Assembly: GCF_000384235.1 (NCBI RefSeq)
Contig: NZ_KB913033.1
Span: forward strand, 434,001-498,000
Direction: 5' to 3'
DNA length: 64,000 bases
From: Hydrogenovibrio halophilus DSM 15072
Lineage (GTDB): Bacteria; Pseudomonadota; Gammaproteobacteria; Thiomicrospirales; Thiomicrospiraceae
Shown: positions 7,760-19,030 of the stretch, piece by piece
How positions within the stretch are numbered: the stretch's first letter is position 1
Layout of the letters: each line of letters begins with the position of its first letter
Program-made: the position numbers and the translations under genes
Notes under the pieces: generated by a model
Told to the model about the DNA's origin: nothing
Seen by the model: the letters and a program-made list of their open reading frames with translations, nothing else
The model's database searches: none

Positions 7760-9172
7760 TTAGGCATCCAACTTGTCAACGGTGTCGAATTCAAACTTGA
7801 TCTCTTTCCAGGTTTCCAGCGCCACAGCCAGTTCCTTGCTGTGTCGGGCCGCATCACGCAGGATATCGCCACCTTCACGTTCCAGATCACGCCCTTCGTT
7901 ACGTGCCTTGACACACGCTTCCAGCGCCACACGGTTCGCGGCCGCACCCGCTGCGTTACCACCCGGGTGACCCTGAGTACCACCGCCGAACTGCAGAACG
8001 GAATCGTCACCGAAAATGTTGACCAGTGCCGGCATGTGCCATACGTGGATACCACCGGACGCGACCGCGAACACACCAGGCATGGAGCCCCAGTCCTGAT
8101 CGAAGAACACACCGCGCGAACGGTCTTCTGGAACAAACGCTTCACGCAACTGATCCACAAAACCAAGGGTGGAGGCGCGATCGCCTTCCAACTTACCGAC
8201 AACGGTACCGGTATGCAGGTGGTCACCACCGGACAGACGCAGACACTTCGCCAGCACACGGAAGTGAATACCGTGACGTGGGTTACGGTCGATGACCGCG
8301 TGCATGGCACGGTGAATGTGCAGCAGAACGCCGTTTTTGCGACACCATTTCGCCAATGAGGTATTGGCTGTGAAACCAGCGGTCAGGAAGTCGTGCATGA
8401 TGATCGGCATGCCCAGCTCTTTGGCGAACTCGGCGCGTTCAAGCATCTGCTCGGAATCCGGCGCGGTCACGTTCAGGTAATGCCCTTTACGCTCACCGGT
8501 TTCGTCCGTGGCTTTGTGTACCGCTTCGGCCACAAACTCAAAACGGTTCTGCCAGCGCATGAATGGCTGAGAGTTGACGTTTTCATCGTCCTTGGTCAAA
8601 TCCAGACCGCCACGCAAACACTCATAGACCGCACGGCCATAGTTTTTCGCAGACAGACCCAGTTTTGGCTTGATGGTCGCGCCCAGCATCGGACGACCGT
8701 ATTTGTTCAGCTTGTCACGCTCAACCTGAATCCCGCTTGGCGGCCCCATGCAGGTTTTGATGTAAGCCACCGGAAAGCGCAAGTCTTCCAGACGCAATGA
8801 ACGAACCGCCTTGAAACCGAACACGTTCCCGACCAGAGAGGTCAGAACATTGACCACCGACCCTTCTTCAAACAGGTCAAGCGGATAGGCGATGAAGGCA
8901 TAAAATGCTTCTTTGTCACCCGGAACGTCTTCAATTCGATAGGCGCGCCCTTTATAATATTCCATGTCGGTCAACAGATCGGTCCAGACCGTGGTCCAGG
9001 TACCGGTTGAAGATTCCGCCGCCACGGCCGCAGCCGCTTCTTCGCGTGGAACGCCCTCTTGTGGAACCACTTTAAAACAGGCCAGAAGATCTGTGTCCAA
9101 AGGCACATAATCCGGCACCCAGTAAGTGAGTTGATAGTCTTTTACACCCGCATCAAAGGTTTGATTTGCCAT
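7760..9172 (-). CDS. cbbL: RuBisCO large subunit, form IA (carboxysomal)
   Basis: This 470-residue form I large subunit fixes CO2 onto RuBP in the Calvin cycle. Catalytic elements are in place: [18 protein letters not shown], the carbamylated-Lys motif, [10 protein letters not shown], loop 6 [11 protein letters not shown], and [19 protein letters not shown]. In the carbamylation motif the sequence reads [11 protein letters not shown], so the Phe usual in the G-x-D-F-x-K-x-D-E signature is Leu; the Lys, Asp and Glu ligands are intact. The RBS AAGGAG lies 7 bases upstream. It is first in the operon, with a 414-base intergenic region ahead. No cbbR, cbbQ or cbbO is in the window. Confidence 0.98.
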   Translation of the reverse strand: MANQTFDAGVKDYQLTYWVPDYVPLDTDLLACFKVVPQEGVPREEAAAAVAAESSTGTWTTVWTDLLTDMEYYKGRAYRIEDVPGDKEAFYAFIAYPLDLFEEGSVVNVLTSLVGNVFGFKAVRSLRLEDLRFPVAYIKTCMGPPSGIQVERDKLNKYGRPMLGATIKPKLGLSAKNYGRAVYECLRGGLDLTKDDENVNSQPFMRWQNRFEFVAEAVHKATDETGERKGHYLNVTAPDSEQMLERAEFAKELGMPIIMHDFLTAGFTANTSLAKWCRKNGVLLHIHRAMHAVIDRNPRHGIHFRVLAKCLRLSGGDHLHTGTVVGKLEGDRASTLGFVDQLREAFVPEDRSRGVFFDQDWGSMPGVFAVASGGIHVWHMPALVNIFGDDSVLQFGGGTQGHPGGNAAGAAANRVALEACVKARNEGRDLEREGGDILRDAARHSKELAVALETWKEIKFEFDTVDKLDA

Positions 9173-9220
9173 AATGTTGCTCCTTTATGGTTAAAAGGGT
9201 CGTGTTGAATTACGGCCTCA

Positions 9221-9250
9221 ATCATAGGAAAAGCCATTCATCGTGACTAA
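9221..9250 (-). promoter_or_regulatory. Possible sigma-70 promoter of the carboxysome operon
   Basis: On the minus strand TTAGTC (9250-9245) and TATGAT (9226-9221) are 18 bases apart, 49 bases before the cbbL start. The -10 matches well (5 of 6), the -35 poorly, which would fit activator dependence. Confidence 0.35.
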
Positions 9251-9450
9251 TTGAAAGTCCCGATTAAAAAGATAGAGCCGACCCTATGGTTTGCCCGCAA
9301 CGCATCAGACATCCCTGTCCCCACGCGGGATTTCGCTTTCCGGTCACGATGGTTTTTTTCTGGAAAATGGCCGCTTTTTTATCAAAATAAACTGAAAACA
9401 CGGCCAGATTTGTTCTTGCTTTCCTTGTCATTTTCCGTCATCCGGTTTTT

Positions 9451-9462
9451 ACCAGGCCTGGT
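9451..9462. repeat. ACCAGGCCTGGT palindrome, exact, intergenic (cbbL / DUF4870)
   Basis: Lies in a divergent intergenic region, preceded by GGTTTTT on the plus strand. Confidence 0.95.
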
Positions 9463-9586
9463 CATTTGTCATTCCCTTTGCGAGCGCAGCCTGATAGAAT
9501 CGTAAAATTGCGGAGAGGAAACGTTCCATCAACCCATCGCGCAAACCAGAACAACCGACCCAGTCCAATCAAAGAGGATCGACGCC

Positions 9587-10000
9587 ATGAACGAAACGGA
9601 AACAAAAATGCAAACCCAAGCGGAGACCGGAACGGAAACCCAGACACGGCTGACCCCGCCGGATACGACTCTGGCCAAGGTGGTTTATATTCTTTATTTT
9701 GCGGGGCTGTTTACCGGCATTACCGCGTTCATCGGTCTGGTGATGGCGTATGTCAAAAAAGGCGAGGCCGACAATCCGGCGTGGTTGACGTCGCATTACC
9801 GCTTTCAGATCCATACCTTCTGGTTTGGGCTGGCGTATCTGATTATTGGCACGGTCCTGATGCCGGTGATAATGCTTGGATGGCTGGTGTTTCTGTGGTG
9901 GCTGGTGTGGTTGATCATCCGCTGTGTCAAGGGACTGACCGCGCTGGACAAAGGACAGCAGATTGAGGGCGGTTTTTTCAGTCTGGCCGAAGTACGCTAA
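9587..10000 (+). CDS. DUF4870-family small integral membrane protein
   Basis: This 137-residue protein has a charged, Thr/Glu-rich N-terminus (about 30 residues) followed by three or four hydrophobic segments (VVYILYFAGLFTGITAFIGLV, HTFWFGLAYLIIGTVLMPVIM, GWLVFLWWLVWLIIRCV). KGLTALDKGQQI near the end and WLTSHYRFQIHTFW in the middle are typical of this family of unknown function in proteobacterial inner membranes. The RBS GAGGATC lies upstream of ATG 9587. A second ATG at 9608 is possible. It is transcribed away from the carboxysome operon, and nothing ties it functionally to that operon. Confidence 0.75.
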   Translation: MNETETKMQTQAETGTETQTRLTPPDTTLAKVVYILYFAGLFTGITAFIGLVMAYVKKGEADNPAWLTSHYRFQIHTFWFGLAYLIIGTVLMPVIMLGWLVFLWWLVWLIIRCVKGLTALDKGQQIEGGFFSLAEVR

Positions 10001-10042
10001 GCGAGTAGGCTAACCAAGTGCGTGAACCGACTGAAAGCAGAC

Positions 10043-10079
10043 CAAAAAAAACCCGCTAACGGATAACCGATAGCGGGTT
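10043..10079 (-). terminator. Rho-independent terminator of the cold-shock gene
   Basis: On the minus strand AACCCGCTA pairs with TAGCGGGTT across a 12-base loop and is followed by a run of T. It lies about 36 bases after the csp stop. Confidence 0.9.
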
Positions 10080-10115
10080 CAATGCATTAGGTGTTTCGCT
10101 TTCGCGAATCAGTGT

Positions 10116-10328
10116 TTAAACAACTGACACGTTCTCTGCTTGTGGGCCTTTTTGACCTTGTGTCACTTCCATCGTGACCGTTTGCCCTTCCAGAAGGGTT
10201 TTACGGCCGCCAGTACCGTTGATCGCTGAGAAATGTACAAAGACGTCTTTGCCGCCTTCCTGCTCGATGAAACCGAAGCCTTTCTCATCGTTAAACCATT
10301 TTACGGTACCTTGCGTTAAATCAGACAT
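10116..10328 (-). CDS. CspA-family cold-shock protein
   Basis: This 70-residue single OB-fold RNA/DNA-binding protein carries both nucleic-acid motifs, RNP1 (KGFGFI) and RNP2 (VFVHF), and starts [14 protein letters not shown]. Such proteins melt RNA secondary structure, in cold or in stationary phase. It is monocistronic: it has its own terminator, and 209 bases separate it from the next gene upstream. That upstream region is AT-rich and could hold a structured 5' leader, as in E. coli cspA. I see no conserved cold box. Confidence 0.95.
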   Translation of the reverse strand: MSDLTQGTVKWFNDEKGFGFIEQEGGKDVFVHFSAINGTGGRKTLLEGQTVTMEVTQGQKGPQAENVSVV

Positions 10329-10537
10329 GCTTTTTCCTTATACTACTAAATAAATACCCTTGGATTCTGACCGGCTCAAAGCCCACAAGACTTCCTGCCT
10401 TTCAAAATTCAAGTGTCTTCATTATACCCATTTTTTTGATTTGTACAGACTATCTTTTGAATTTTTTATGACAACACAAGCAGTTAGCGTCGTTTTCCGC
10501 TCTCCCAAAGGACGTCAGAAGACGGCATAAGGCACTC

Positions 10538-11524
10538 TCAACGATACGCTTCCACTTTGGAGCGCAGGGCCAATTCCGCCGGATAAGGGTTCAAAAACAC
10601 CTGTTCCGCCAGATAATCCGAACCATAATGGCGCAAAAACTGTTGCAATACCTTGATCACCGCAATCATGGGCACAATGCCCTGACGGAATTCCTCACGG
10701 GTTTCCTGGTAATGGTTTTTTTCTTCTGCCATCAGCTCGTTTTTGAAAAAGCCGAAAAGGTGATCGAGCACATTGATCACCGCCCCGCGCTTGCTGTGCT
10801 CGCCCAGGGCCTGATGCAGCAAGCCTTCGTAGGTGTGCAGTGACGCTTTCAGGTCGCCCTTGCCGGCTGCGGCCACCACCGGCCCCATTTGCCGGAAAAT
10901 CGCCTCGGATTTGGATTGCAGCAGAAATTTGTGCTGACGGTGAAAGGTCTCAAACGCCTTGACGTCCGGCTGGTTTTGCAGAAATTCACGCCAGCGGGCC
11001 TGAGTAAACACGTGCATCACAAAATTTTCCCGCAGCCAGGCGTCTTTCAGACGGCCCTCTTCCTCGATCGCCAGCCAGGGCGCTTCTTTCTGCAACCGCG
11101 CGGTAAACAAGCCCTGACCCATTTTGTCCTGGGACCCGAACCACTCGCCCGTGGGCCGATAAAACTTGATCCGCTCCATGCCGCAGGTGGGCGAACGCGA
11201 CTTGACCACCGCGCCGTCCATGCCCTGACTGAGCAGCTTGGGAATCATTTTGCGATTGTAATCTTCGATCCCTTCGGTCACATCCTGCTCGGTGCGGGTG
11301 CCGCGCACACGCAAATCGCCATCAAAATTGACAATGCGGATGGTTTCCCGCGGCGTGCCCAGTACCGGCGCTTCGGGGCAGAACGGATAAAAGCGGGCGT
11401 AAGGGGCCAGATCGTGATTGAGAAAATCGTCCTGAGCATGACCGCCGTTGTAGCGGCATTCGGTGCCGCGCAGACAATCCGACACGGCAATGTGCACACG
11501 TGGAAATTGAGGTTGGCTCGTCAT
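10538..11524 (-). CDS. DUF523 + DUF1722 (YbgA-like) protein
   Basis: This 328-residue two-domain protein has an N-terminal DUF523 domain (about 1-165), with SDCLRGTECRYNGGHA, RFYPFCPE and VKSRSPTCGM carrying conserved Cys. The C-terminal DUF1722/YbgA domain (about 185-320) has FLLQSKSEAIFRQMG and NVLDHLFGFFKNELMAEEK. DUF523 enzymes include 2-thiouracil desulfidases; in many proteobacteria the fused form sits near photolyase or stress genes. The function here is not known. The start 11524 has an AAGGAG RBS, directly preceded by the dispersed palindrome at 11538-11549. Confidence 0.85.
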   Translation of the reverse strand: MTSQPQFPRVHIAVSDCLRGTECRYNGGHAQDDFLNHDLAPYARFYPFCPEAPVLGTPRETIRIVNFDGDLRVRGTRTEQDVTEGIEDYNRKMIPKLLSQGMDGAVVKSRSPTCGMERIKFYRPTGEWFGSQDKMGQGLFTARLQKEAPWLAIEEEGRLKDAWLRENFVMHVFTQARWREFLQNQPDVKAFETFHRQHKFLLQSKSEAIFRQMGPVVAAAGKGDLKASLHTYEGLLHQALGEHSKRGAVINVLDHLFGFFKNELMAEEKNHYQETREEFRQGIVPMIAVIKVLQQFLRHYGSDYLAEQVFLNPYPAELALRSKVEAYR

Positions 11525-11537
11525 AACGCTCCTTTTT

Positions 11538-11549
11538 ACCAGGCCTGGT
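11538..11549. repeat. ACCAGGCCTGGT palindrome, exact, in a 5' leader
   Basis: Sits only 13 bases before the start codon of the DUF523/DUF1722 gene, immediately upstream of its RBS, in the divergent region shared with hemH. Confidence 0.95.
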
Positions 11550-11739
11550 TATTAGGTGATGTTTCTGCTTCTACCACCGTGGCAGTCCCGTCGCCCCGAC
11601 CGAAACCGACGCAGAGACCACAGCAAGCTGGCATCAGATCAGAGATCAAGCTAACAGGTTGTATAACAATTGTACATCGAATTCCGTTACAATGCCGGGT
11701 AAGCCAAATTCCTTTCCCGAACAACAAAGAGACAGTCTC

Positions 11740-12912
11740 ATGCATTACAAAAACTTTACCGCTTACCAGCATGGCACCGAGCCGGCGGTCGGCGTGCTGC
11801 TGACCAATCTGGGCACGCCCGATGCGCCCACCAAAGAAGCGCTCAAGCCCTATCTCAAGGAATTTCTGGAAGACCCGCGTGTGGTCGAACCGCCACCGGC
11901 CCGCTGGCTGTGGAAACTGATTTTGAACGGGATCATTCTGAACACGCGTCCGGCCAAGTCGGCCGAAGCCTATCAGGAAGTCTGGGGCCATTACGGCGAC
12001 GGCTCTCCGCTTCTGGACATCGGCAACAAACAGCTGGAAGCGGTCAAAGAAAAAGTCTCTCAGCACTTCCAGGGACGCGTGGAATTCGCTTTGGGGATGC
12101 GCTATGGCAACCCATCGATTCCCGATGCGCTGAAGTCCCTGCAGGAGCGCCATGTGCAGAAACTGGTGGTCCTGCCCATGTACCCGCAATACGCCGGAGC
12201 CACCACCGCCTCCACCTTTGATGCGGTCACCGACGAATTGCGTCAGTGGCGCTGGGTGCCCGAGTTCCGCTTTATCAAAAGCTACCACAAGCATCCGGGC
12301 TACATCAAAGCGCTGGCCAACAGCATCCGCGAACACCAGGCCGAACATGGCCAACCCGACCTGCTGGTGATGTCCTACCACGGCATTCCGCAGCGTTATT
12401 ACAACAATGGCGACCCGTATGCCTGCGAATGTCGGGCCACCTCGCGACTGGTGGCCGAGGAGCTGGGACTGGGCGAAGACGATTATCTGGTCAGTTTCCA
12501 GTCACTGTTCGGGAAAGAAGAATGGATCAAACCCTACACCGATGCGACGCTGAAAAGTCTGCCGACCAAAGGAATCAAGCACGTGCAGGTGATCTGCCCC
12601 GGCTTTTCGGCCGACTGTCTGGAAACCATTGAAGAGATCGATCAGGAAAACCGGGAGTATTTCGAGGAAGCCGGTGGCGAACAGTACAGCTACATTCCCG
12701 CCCTCAACTTCCGCGACGATCATACTGACATGCTCTCAGAACTGGTTTTGCAGCACACTCAGGGCTGGCCGGAACGGGACGGTTTTGATGCCGAAGCGGC
12801 GAAAAAAGAACGGGCCATTCAGGCACAACGCGCGCAGGAAGTGGAACAAAGCCTGCTGGATCAGTTTGGCGAAGAGATCATCTACCCTCAAGGCAAAAAA
12901 CATTTGGGGTAA
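11740..12912 (+). CDS. hemH: Ferrochelatase
   Basis: This 390-residue enzyme inserts Fe2+ into protoporphyrin IX, the last step of haem synthesis. GVLLTNLGTPDAP opens the first domain, and LLVMSYHGIPQRYYNNGDPYACECRAT contains the catalytic His. Its C-terminal metal-site region (VICPGFSADCLETIEEI) and IPALN are also present. The start at 11740 is chosen by the family N-terminus (MHYKNFTAYQHGT); upstream in-frame starts at 11659 and 11695 would add unrelated residues. A charged extension of about 45 residues follows the canonical end. The gene is divergent from the DUF523/DUF1722 gene. Confidence 0.95.
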   Translation: MHYKNFTAYQHGTEPAVGVLLTNLGTPDAPTKEALKPYLKEFLEDPRVVEPPPARWLWKLILNGIILNTRPAKSAEAYQEVWGHYGDGSPLLDIGNKQLEAVKEKVSQHFQGRVEFALGMRYGNPSIPDALKSLQERHVQKLVVLPMYPQYAGATTASTFDAVTDELRQWRWVPEFRFIKSYHKHPGYIKALANSIREHQAEHGQPDLLVMSYHGIPQRYYNNGDPYACECRATSRLVAEELGLGEDDYLVSFQSLFGKEEWIKPYTDATLKSLPTKGIKHVQVICPGFSADCLETIEEIDQENREYFEEAGGEQYSYIPALNFRDDHTDMLSELVLQHTQGWPERDGFDAEAAKKERAIQAQRAQEVEQSLLDQFGEEIIYPQGKKHLG

Positions 12913-12949
12913 AAACCCGGGCTGAGTCCCTTCCGGAACCGGTCAGAAT

Positions 12950-13711
12950 TCAGCCTGTTTGACCGGGTTCCCCTTCTTCTGAGTCGTCACCCGACGCAAA
13001 ACATTCCTGCTGCAATTGCCCGACTTCCAGTCGGGTGCCGGTCACCACCGGGCTTTGCATCAGATAACACACACTGCGCCAGATTTGATCCAGTCCAATC
13101 GCTTCGGGCACCGCATTTTCCTGCAAACGCGCCTGCTTCAAGGCTTCGCTGTCCGCCTCATTGAAAATCACCAGACCGGGTGCCAGCGTATTGCATTTGA
13201 CCTCGGGCGCCCAGGCACGCGCCAGAGAGCGCATCATCGATTCCAGCCCGGCCTTGGAGGCCAAGTAAGCGGTGTAATCCGGGTGGCCCCGGCTGGCCTT
13301 GGCATCGCTGATCGCCATCACATCAGCACGTTCCGTGCTTTGTTGCAGCAAGGGAAAGCAGGCCTGGTTGATTTGGTAAGGGGCACGTACGTGTACGGCC
13401 CAAAGCGCGTCCAGATCGGCCACGCCAGACAGGTTTGACTCTTTTTTCCAGAGCGAGGCATTGTGGATCAGCGCGCGCAGACTCTGCACCCGTGTGTGCA
13501 ACCACTCGATCATGGCCGTGACCGCATCGGCATCGGCAAAATCCACCTGATAGCCGATGGCCCCGGCCTGGAGAAGTCGATCCACGCCCGGCTTGTGGCT
13601 GCGGTAGGTAAACACCACCGGATGCCCGGCCTGCAAAAAACGCAACCCCAGGTCCAGTCCGATGCGCTGGCCCGCGCCGGTAATGAGAATGGCGTCTTTG
13701 AGTCGGGTCAC
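12950..13711 (-). CDS. folM: FolM-like dihydromonapterin / pteridine reductase (SDR family)
   Basis: This 253-residue short-chain dehydrogenase has TGAGQRIGLDLG as its NADPH-binding loop; the Arg after the Gly-rich turn is typical of pteridine reductases. NAS (active-site region), the catalytic Tyr-Lys in YTAYLASK, and APGLVIFNEAD follow. Start GTG 13711 lies two bases after the leuS stop and gives the family N-terminus VTRLKDAILITGAG; longer frames to 13993 run inside leuS. The C-terminus ends in an acidic tail. FolM makes tetrahydromonapterin. folE2 (28210) is the other pterin gene in the window but is not linked. Confidence 0.82.
   Translation of the reverse strand: MTRLKDAILITGAGQRIGLDLGLRFLQAGHPVVFTYRSHKPGVDRLLQAGAIGYQVDFADADAVTAMIEWLHTRVQSLRALIHNASLWKKESNLSGVADLDALWAVHVRAPYQINQACFPLLQQSTERADVMAISDAKASRGHPDYTAYLASKAGLESMMRSLARAWAPEVKCNTLAPGLVIFNEADSEALKQARLQENAVPEAIGLDQIWRSVCYLMQSPVVTGTRLEVGQLQQECFASGDDSEEGEPGQTG
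13357..13368. repeat. Palindrome variant AGCAGGCCTGGT (one mismatch) inside the folM-like gene
   Basis: Differs from the consensus at position 2. On the coding strand it encodes Asn-Gln-Ala-Cys. Confidence 0.6.
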
Positions 13712-13713
13712 GC

Positions 13714-16398
<2,685 letters not shown>

Positions 16399-16408
16399 TT
16401 ATAACAAA

Positions 16409-16569
16409 GAGTCCTTTGCACGAGATCAAACACGGTGAAAAATGGCTAAAATTTCGCTGCTCTGCGTTGGAAAATTGGCCCATGGCCATGCCATGGCCTG
16501 CATTTTCCGCCTTGATCAGCAACATTTTTTCTTATTTTTATCCCGTCCCTGATCTCGTGCAAAGGACTC
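16409..16569. mobile_element. MITE-like foldback element, copy 1
   Basis: A 161-base non-coding element is bounded by perfect 20-base inverted repeats: GAGTCCTTTGCACGAGATCA at 16409-16428 and its reverse complement at 16550-16569. Inside, GAAAAATGGCTAAAATTTC on the left faces a similar reverse-complement tract on the right, and CCATGGCCATGCCATGG lies near the centre, so the whole element can fold back. No transposase is encoded. A related copy lies at 45338-45533. Confidence 0.75.
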
Positions 16570-16588
16570 AACAAAAAGGATGCGCATT

Positions 16589-16975
16589 ATGAGCGATAAC
16601 AAAATGCTGGCGGCCTACCGCCACCTGCTGGAACAGGCCAAAGACAGCCTGTGGAAAGCCGAGTTCAAAAGCTGGGATGCACTGAAAAAAGCGGTCTGGG
16701 AATTTGAACGCAAGGATTCACAGTTGCAGGCCTTGACCCAAAAGCAATGGCAACAGGTGCAGGAAGACGTCGAAGCCGACATTGAACAACTGGCCGAGTA
16801 TCTGGATGAGTTCAACCAAGGCGTGGATGCGTTTCTGGAAATGGACCTGCCGCTGATTGAATCCTATCTGGAAGAAAAAGCGCTGAGCCTGTCCGACCCA
16901 TCCGAAATCATGATTCTGCGCCTGCGCCTCAATGCGGCCATGAACGATGTTCACAAAGCGGCCAACGACCATTAG
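16589..16975 (+). CDS. DUF1451 / YbeL-like protein lacking the zinc ribbon
   Basis: This 128-residue, strongly acidic, helical protein starts MSDNKMLAAYRHLLEQAKDSL and includes KAVWEFERKDSQLQALTQKQWQQVQEDVEADI. The pattern and its position divergent from leuS match YbeL-type DUF1451 proteins. Those normally end in a four-Cys zinc ribbon, but this protein has no Cys at all, so it is either a shortened member or a look-alike. The start 16589 is favoured by AAGGA ten bases upstream; ATG 16580 is too close to that site. Function unknown. It lies immediately after the MITE-like element, which must supply or carry part of its promoter region. Confidence 0.55.
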   Translation: MSDNKMLAAYRHLLEQAKDSLWKAEFKSWDALKKAVWEFERKDSQLQALTQKQWQQVQEDVEADIEQLAEYLDEFNQGVDAFLEMDLPLIESYLEEKALSLSDPSEIMILRLRLNAAMNDVHKAANDH

Positions 16976-16980
16976 CCGCT

Positions 16981-17008
16981 GGTTTTTCACCAGGCCTGGT
17001 AAAAAACC
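16981..17008. terminator. Palindrome-based hairpin after the DUF1451 gene (contains exact ACCAGGCCTGGT 16989-17000)
   Basis: GGTTTTT and AAAAACC flank the 12-base palindrome, giving one long hairpin that starts 5 bases after the stop codon. It lacks a T run beyond the stem on the plus strand, so its terminator activity is inferred from position. Confidence 0.6.
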
Positions 17009-17052
17009 GGCCTAGCAGCCTGTCGGACTCTCAGACACAAAACCGCAGACAC

Positions 17053-17087
17053 AAAAAAACCCGCTGTGGCCGAAGCCAGAGCGGGTT
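17053..17087 (-). terminator. Rho-independent terminator of rplM-rpsI
   Basis: On the minus strand AACCCGCT pairs with AGCGGGTT, extended by a nearly matched inner stem around a TTCG loop and followed by seven T. It starts 30 bases after the rpsI stop. Confidence 0.92.
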
Positions 17088-17117
17088 GACAGTTCGCGGC
17101 ATCGCCGCTGAAACGGA

Positions 17118-17510
17118 TTAACGCTTCGAGAACTGTGGACGGCGACGCGCTTTGCGCAGGCCGATTTTCTTACGTTCAACCGCACGCGCATCACGGGTCA
17201 ACAGACCTCTGGCACGCAAGGCGGAACGGTTTTCTTCGTTGAACGCCAGCAGCGCTCGTGAAATACCGTGACGCACCGCACCGGCCTGACCGGTGGTACC
17301 ACCGCCCTGAACCGTGACGTTGATGTCAAACTGTTCCACGCTTTCGGTGGCTTCCAGCGGCTGGTTGATCACCATCAGATCGGTTTCACGGGCAAAATAG
17401 TCTTTGACCTCGCGACCGTTGACGGTGATTTTACCGGAGCCTGCACGAAGAAAGACACGTGCGACGGAGTTTTTACGGCGACCGGTTCCGTAGTGTTGTT
17501 CTACTGCCAT
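17118..17510 (-). CDS. rpsI: 30S ribosomal protein S9 (uS9)
   Basis: This 130-residue S9 begins [20 protein letters not shown] and ends in the basic tail [11 protein letters not shown], which reaches the ribosomal P site. [19 protein letters not shown] is the family signature. It is the second gene of the usual rplM-rpsI operon, 12 bases after rplM. Confidence 0.99.
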   Translation of the reverse strand: MAVEQHYGTGRRKNSVARVFLRAGSGKITVNGREVKDYFARETDLMVINQPLEATESVEQFDINVTVQGGGTTGQAGAVRHGISRALLAFNEENRSALRARGLLTRDARAVERKKIGLRKARRRPQFSKR

Positions 17511-17522
17511 GTTACTTTCCCC

Positions 17523-17951
17523 TTACAATTCCAGTTCTTTCGGCTGCTGAGCGGTATGCGGGTGATCTTCACCGGCATAAACTTTCAACTTCTTCATCAT
17601 CGCACGCCCCAGAGGACCACGAGGCATCATGCCTTTAATGGCCAACTCAACCGGACGTGTCGGCTTGTTGCGCATCAGCGTCTCAAAATTACTGGACTTC
17701 AGGTTCCCGATGTAGCCGGTCACGTGATGATATATTTTATCCTGACGCTTACGGCCTGTGACCGCAATTTTGTCAGCATTGATGACCACAATGTAGTCGC
17801 CGCAATCAACGTGAGGCGTGAACTCGGGCTTGTGTTTACCGCGCAGACGGTAAGCGATTTCGGCAGCCATACGTCCCAGCGTTTTGCCTTCGGCATTGAC
17901 CACAAACCAGTCGCGTTTGACTTCTGCGGGTTTTGCAACAAATGTCTTCAT
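17523..17951 (-). CDS. rplM: 50S ribosomal protein L13 (uL13)
   Basis: This 142-residue L13 includes the start [22 protein letters not shown] and the motifs [29 protein letters not shown] and [21 protein letters not shown]. The start at 17951 fits the family and an AGGA site; an upstream extension to 18017 has no support. The promoter should lie in 17952-18131, together with any L13-binding autoregulatory leader. I see no obvious structure there. Confidence 0.98.
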   Translation of the reverse strand: MKTFVAKPAEVKRDWFVVNAEGKTLGRMAAEIAYRLRGKHKPEFTPHVDCGDYIVVINADKIAVTGRKRQDKIYHHVTGYIGNLKSSNFETLMRNKPTRPVELAIKGMMPRGPLGRAMMKKLKVYAGEDHPHTAQQPKELEL

Positions 17952-18131
17952 TACTTTGTCCTGTTTTTTTTTGGCAAGACCGGCACAAACGTGTCCGGCC
18001 CTGACGATCCAATCCAATCGGTGACGGTCGGGGATTCCGAACCGTCACACGCACTTACTGTTTAACGGGCAATAAGGGGGATAAGGATTTAAAGCGTGAA
18101 TTTTAGTGATTTATAAAAACAAGTCAAGCAC

Positions 18132-18569
18132 TTAACCCATCTCTTTTTCAGAATCCGGTGTTGTTCCGTGGATTTCCTGCTGCAGACGCGCGCTTTTTTC
18201 GGCCATGAACCCGGCCAGTTCGGCTTCCAGACGGCGATAAGCCTCCATCACGCGCCGCCCCTGCTCGGTCACAAGCGTGCCGCCGCCGTCCTTGCCGCCA
18301 TGGGCTTTTTCCACCAACGGCTTGGCAAACATGGCATTCATCTCATCCACCAGTTTCCAGGCTTTTTTGTAGGACATGCGCATCGCCTTGGCGGCCTGAT
18401 TCATCGAGCCGGTGCGCTCGATCTGCTCCAGCAAGGTGATGCGGCCCACCCCGACATAGCCGCCGGAATCCTCGCTGTTCTCTCCGGTGATCCAGAAACG
18501 CGCACGCAGGTGCGGTGCAAAGGCATCACCGGGCAATTTTGTGGACGGGGTCTGTCTGGATTTGGGCAC
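18132..18569 (-). CDS. ModE-type winged-helix regulator (DNA-binding domain only)
   Basis: This 145-residue protein matches the N-terminal LysR-like domain of ModE: VGVGRITLLEQIERTGSMNQAAKAMRMSYKKAWKLVDEMN is the helix-turn-helix, and GGGTLVTEQGRRVMEAYRRLEAEL is the wing and dimer helix. The molybdate-binding (TOBE/MOP) domains of full ModE are absent, as in many single-domain relatives. The start is GTG 18569 with GAGG upstream. Targets are unknown; no mod transport or molybdopterin genes are nearby. It is divergent from the DUF2892 gene at 18710. Confidence 0.8.
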   Translation of the reverse strand: MPKSRQTPSTKLPGDAFAPHLRARFWITGENSEDSGGYVGVGRITLLEQIERTGSMNQAAKAMRMSYKKAWKLVDEMNAMFAKPLVEKAHGGKDGGGTLVTEQGRRVMEAYRRLEAELAGFMAEKSARLQQEIHGTTPDSEKEMG

Positions 18570-18709
18570 ACGCGCCTCGCAAGCAAAAACGGATCGAAAG
18601 CATTTGATTTCAGCGGTTTATTGCATTATAACGAAGTTGAAACAAAACTTGGTGACGCTGTCACCAAGCCCGAATGTTTTGACCTGAAAAATAATGAGGA
18701 GACGTTTTC

Positions 18710-18913
18710 ATGAACGACAACATCGGACAAGTGGATCGCTGGCTGCGTATTATCCTGGGCATCGCGCTGATTGCGGCGGCGGCCACCAACGTGCTGGGCA
18801 TGTGGGCCTATATCGGGATCATCCCGCTGGCCACCGGCCTGATTCGCTGGTGCCCGGTTTACAGCCTGCTGGGCATGCAGACCACGCCCAAAACGCCTTC
18901 GTCGGAGACCTGA
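18710..18913 (+). CDS. DUF2892 (YgaP transmembrane-domain) small membrane protein
   Basis: This 67-residue protein has two hydrophobic hairpin helices (WLRIILGIALIAAAATNVLG and WAYIGIIPLATGLIRWCPVYSLLGM). The family start NIGQVDRWLRIILG and the Cys in RWCPVYSLLG are typical. In YgaP this module anchors a rhodanese, and stand-alone copies are common in sulfur metabolism genomes. The GAGGAG RBS lies 10 bases upstream. Two more DUF2892 proteins are encoded in the arsenic island. Confidence 0.88.
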   Translation: MNDNIGQVDRWLRIILGIALIAAAATNVLGMWAYIGIIPLATGLIRWCPVYSLLGMQTTPKTPSSET

Positions 18914-18959
18914 AAGCAAAAAGCCGGTGAAGACAGAGTCAACACCGGCTTAAACGGTT

Positions 18960-18987
18960 AAAAACCGCTGGGATCAGCGGTTTTTTT
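18960..18987 (+). terminator. Rho-independent terminator downstream of the DUF2892 gene
   Basis: AAACCGCTG-GGAT-CAGCGGTTT is followed by T residues (18981-18987). A second hairpin, AAGCCGGTG...CACCGGCTT at 18921-18951, precedes it. The A-rich left side means it may also serve the convergent lipoprotein gene. Confidence 0.88.
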
Positions 18988-19030
18988 GTGCCCTTTGCAT
19001 TATGCCAGAGGGCGTTTTGGCTGCGTTTCT

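Larger units (their letters stand above)
9173..9586. other. Divergent intergenic region between cbbL and the DUF4870 gene
   Basis: These 414 bases hold the likely cbbL promoter near 9221-9250, one exact dispersed palindrome at 9451-9462, and no recognisable ORF or RNA gene. A LysR-type (CbbR) T-N11-A site could lie near 9230-9260, but the motif is too loose to call. The DUF4870 promoter must lie in its right half; I see no strong match. Confidence 0.5.
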
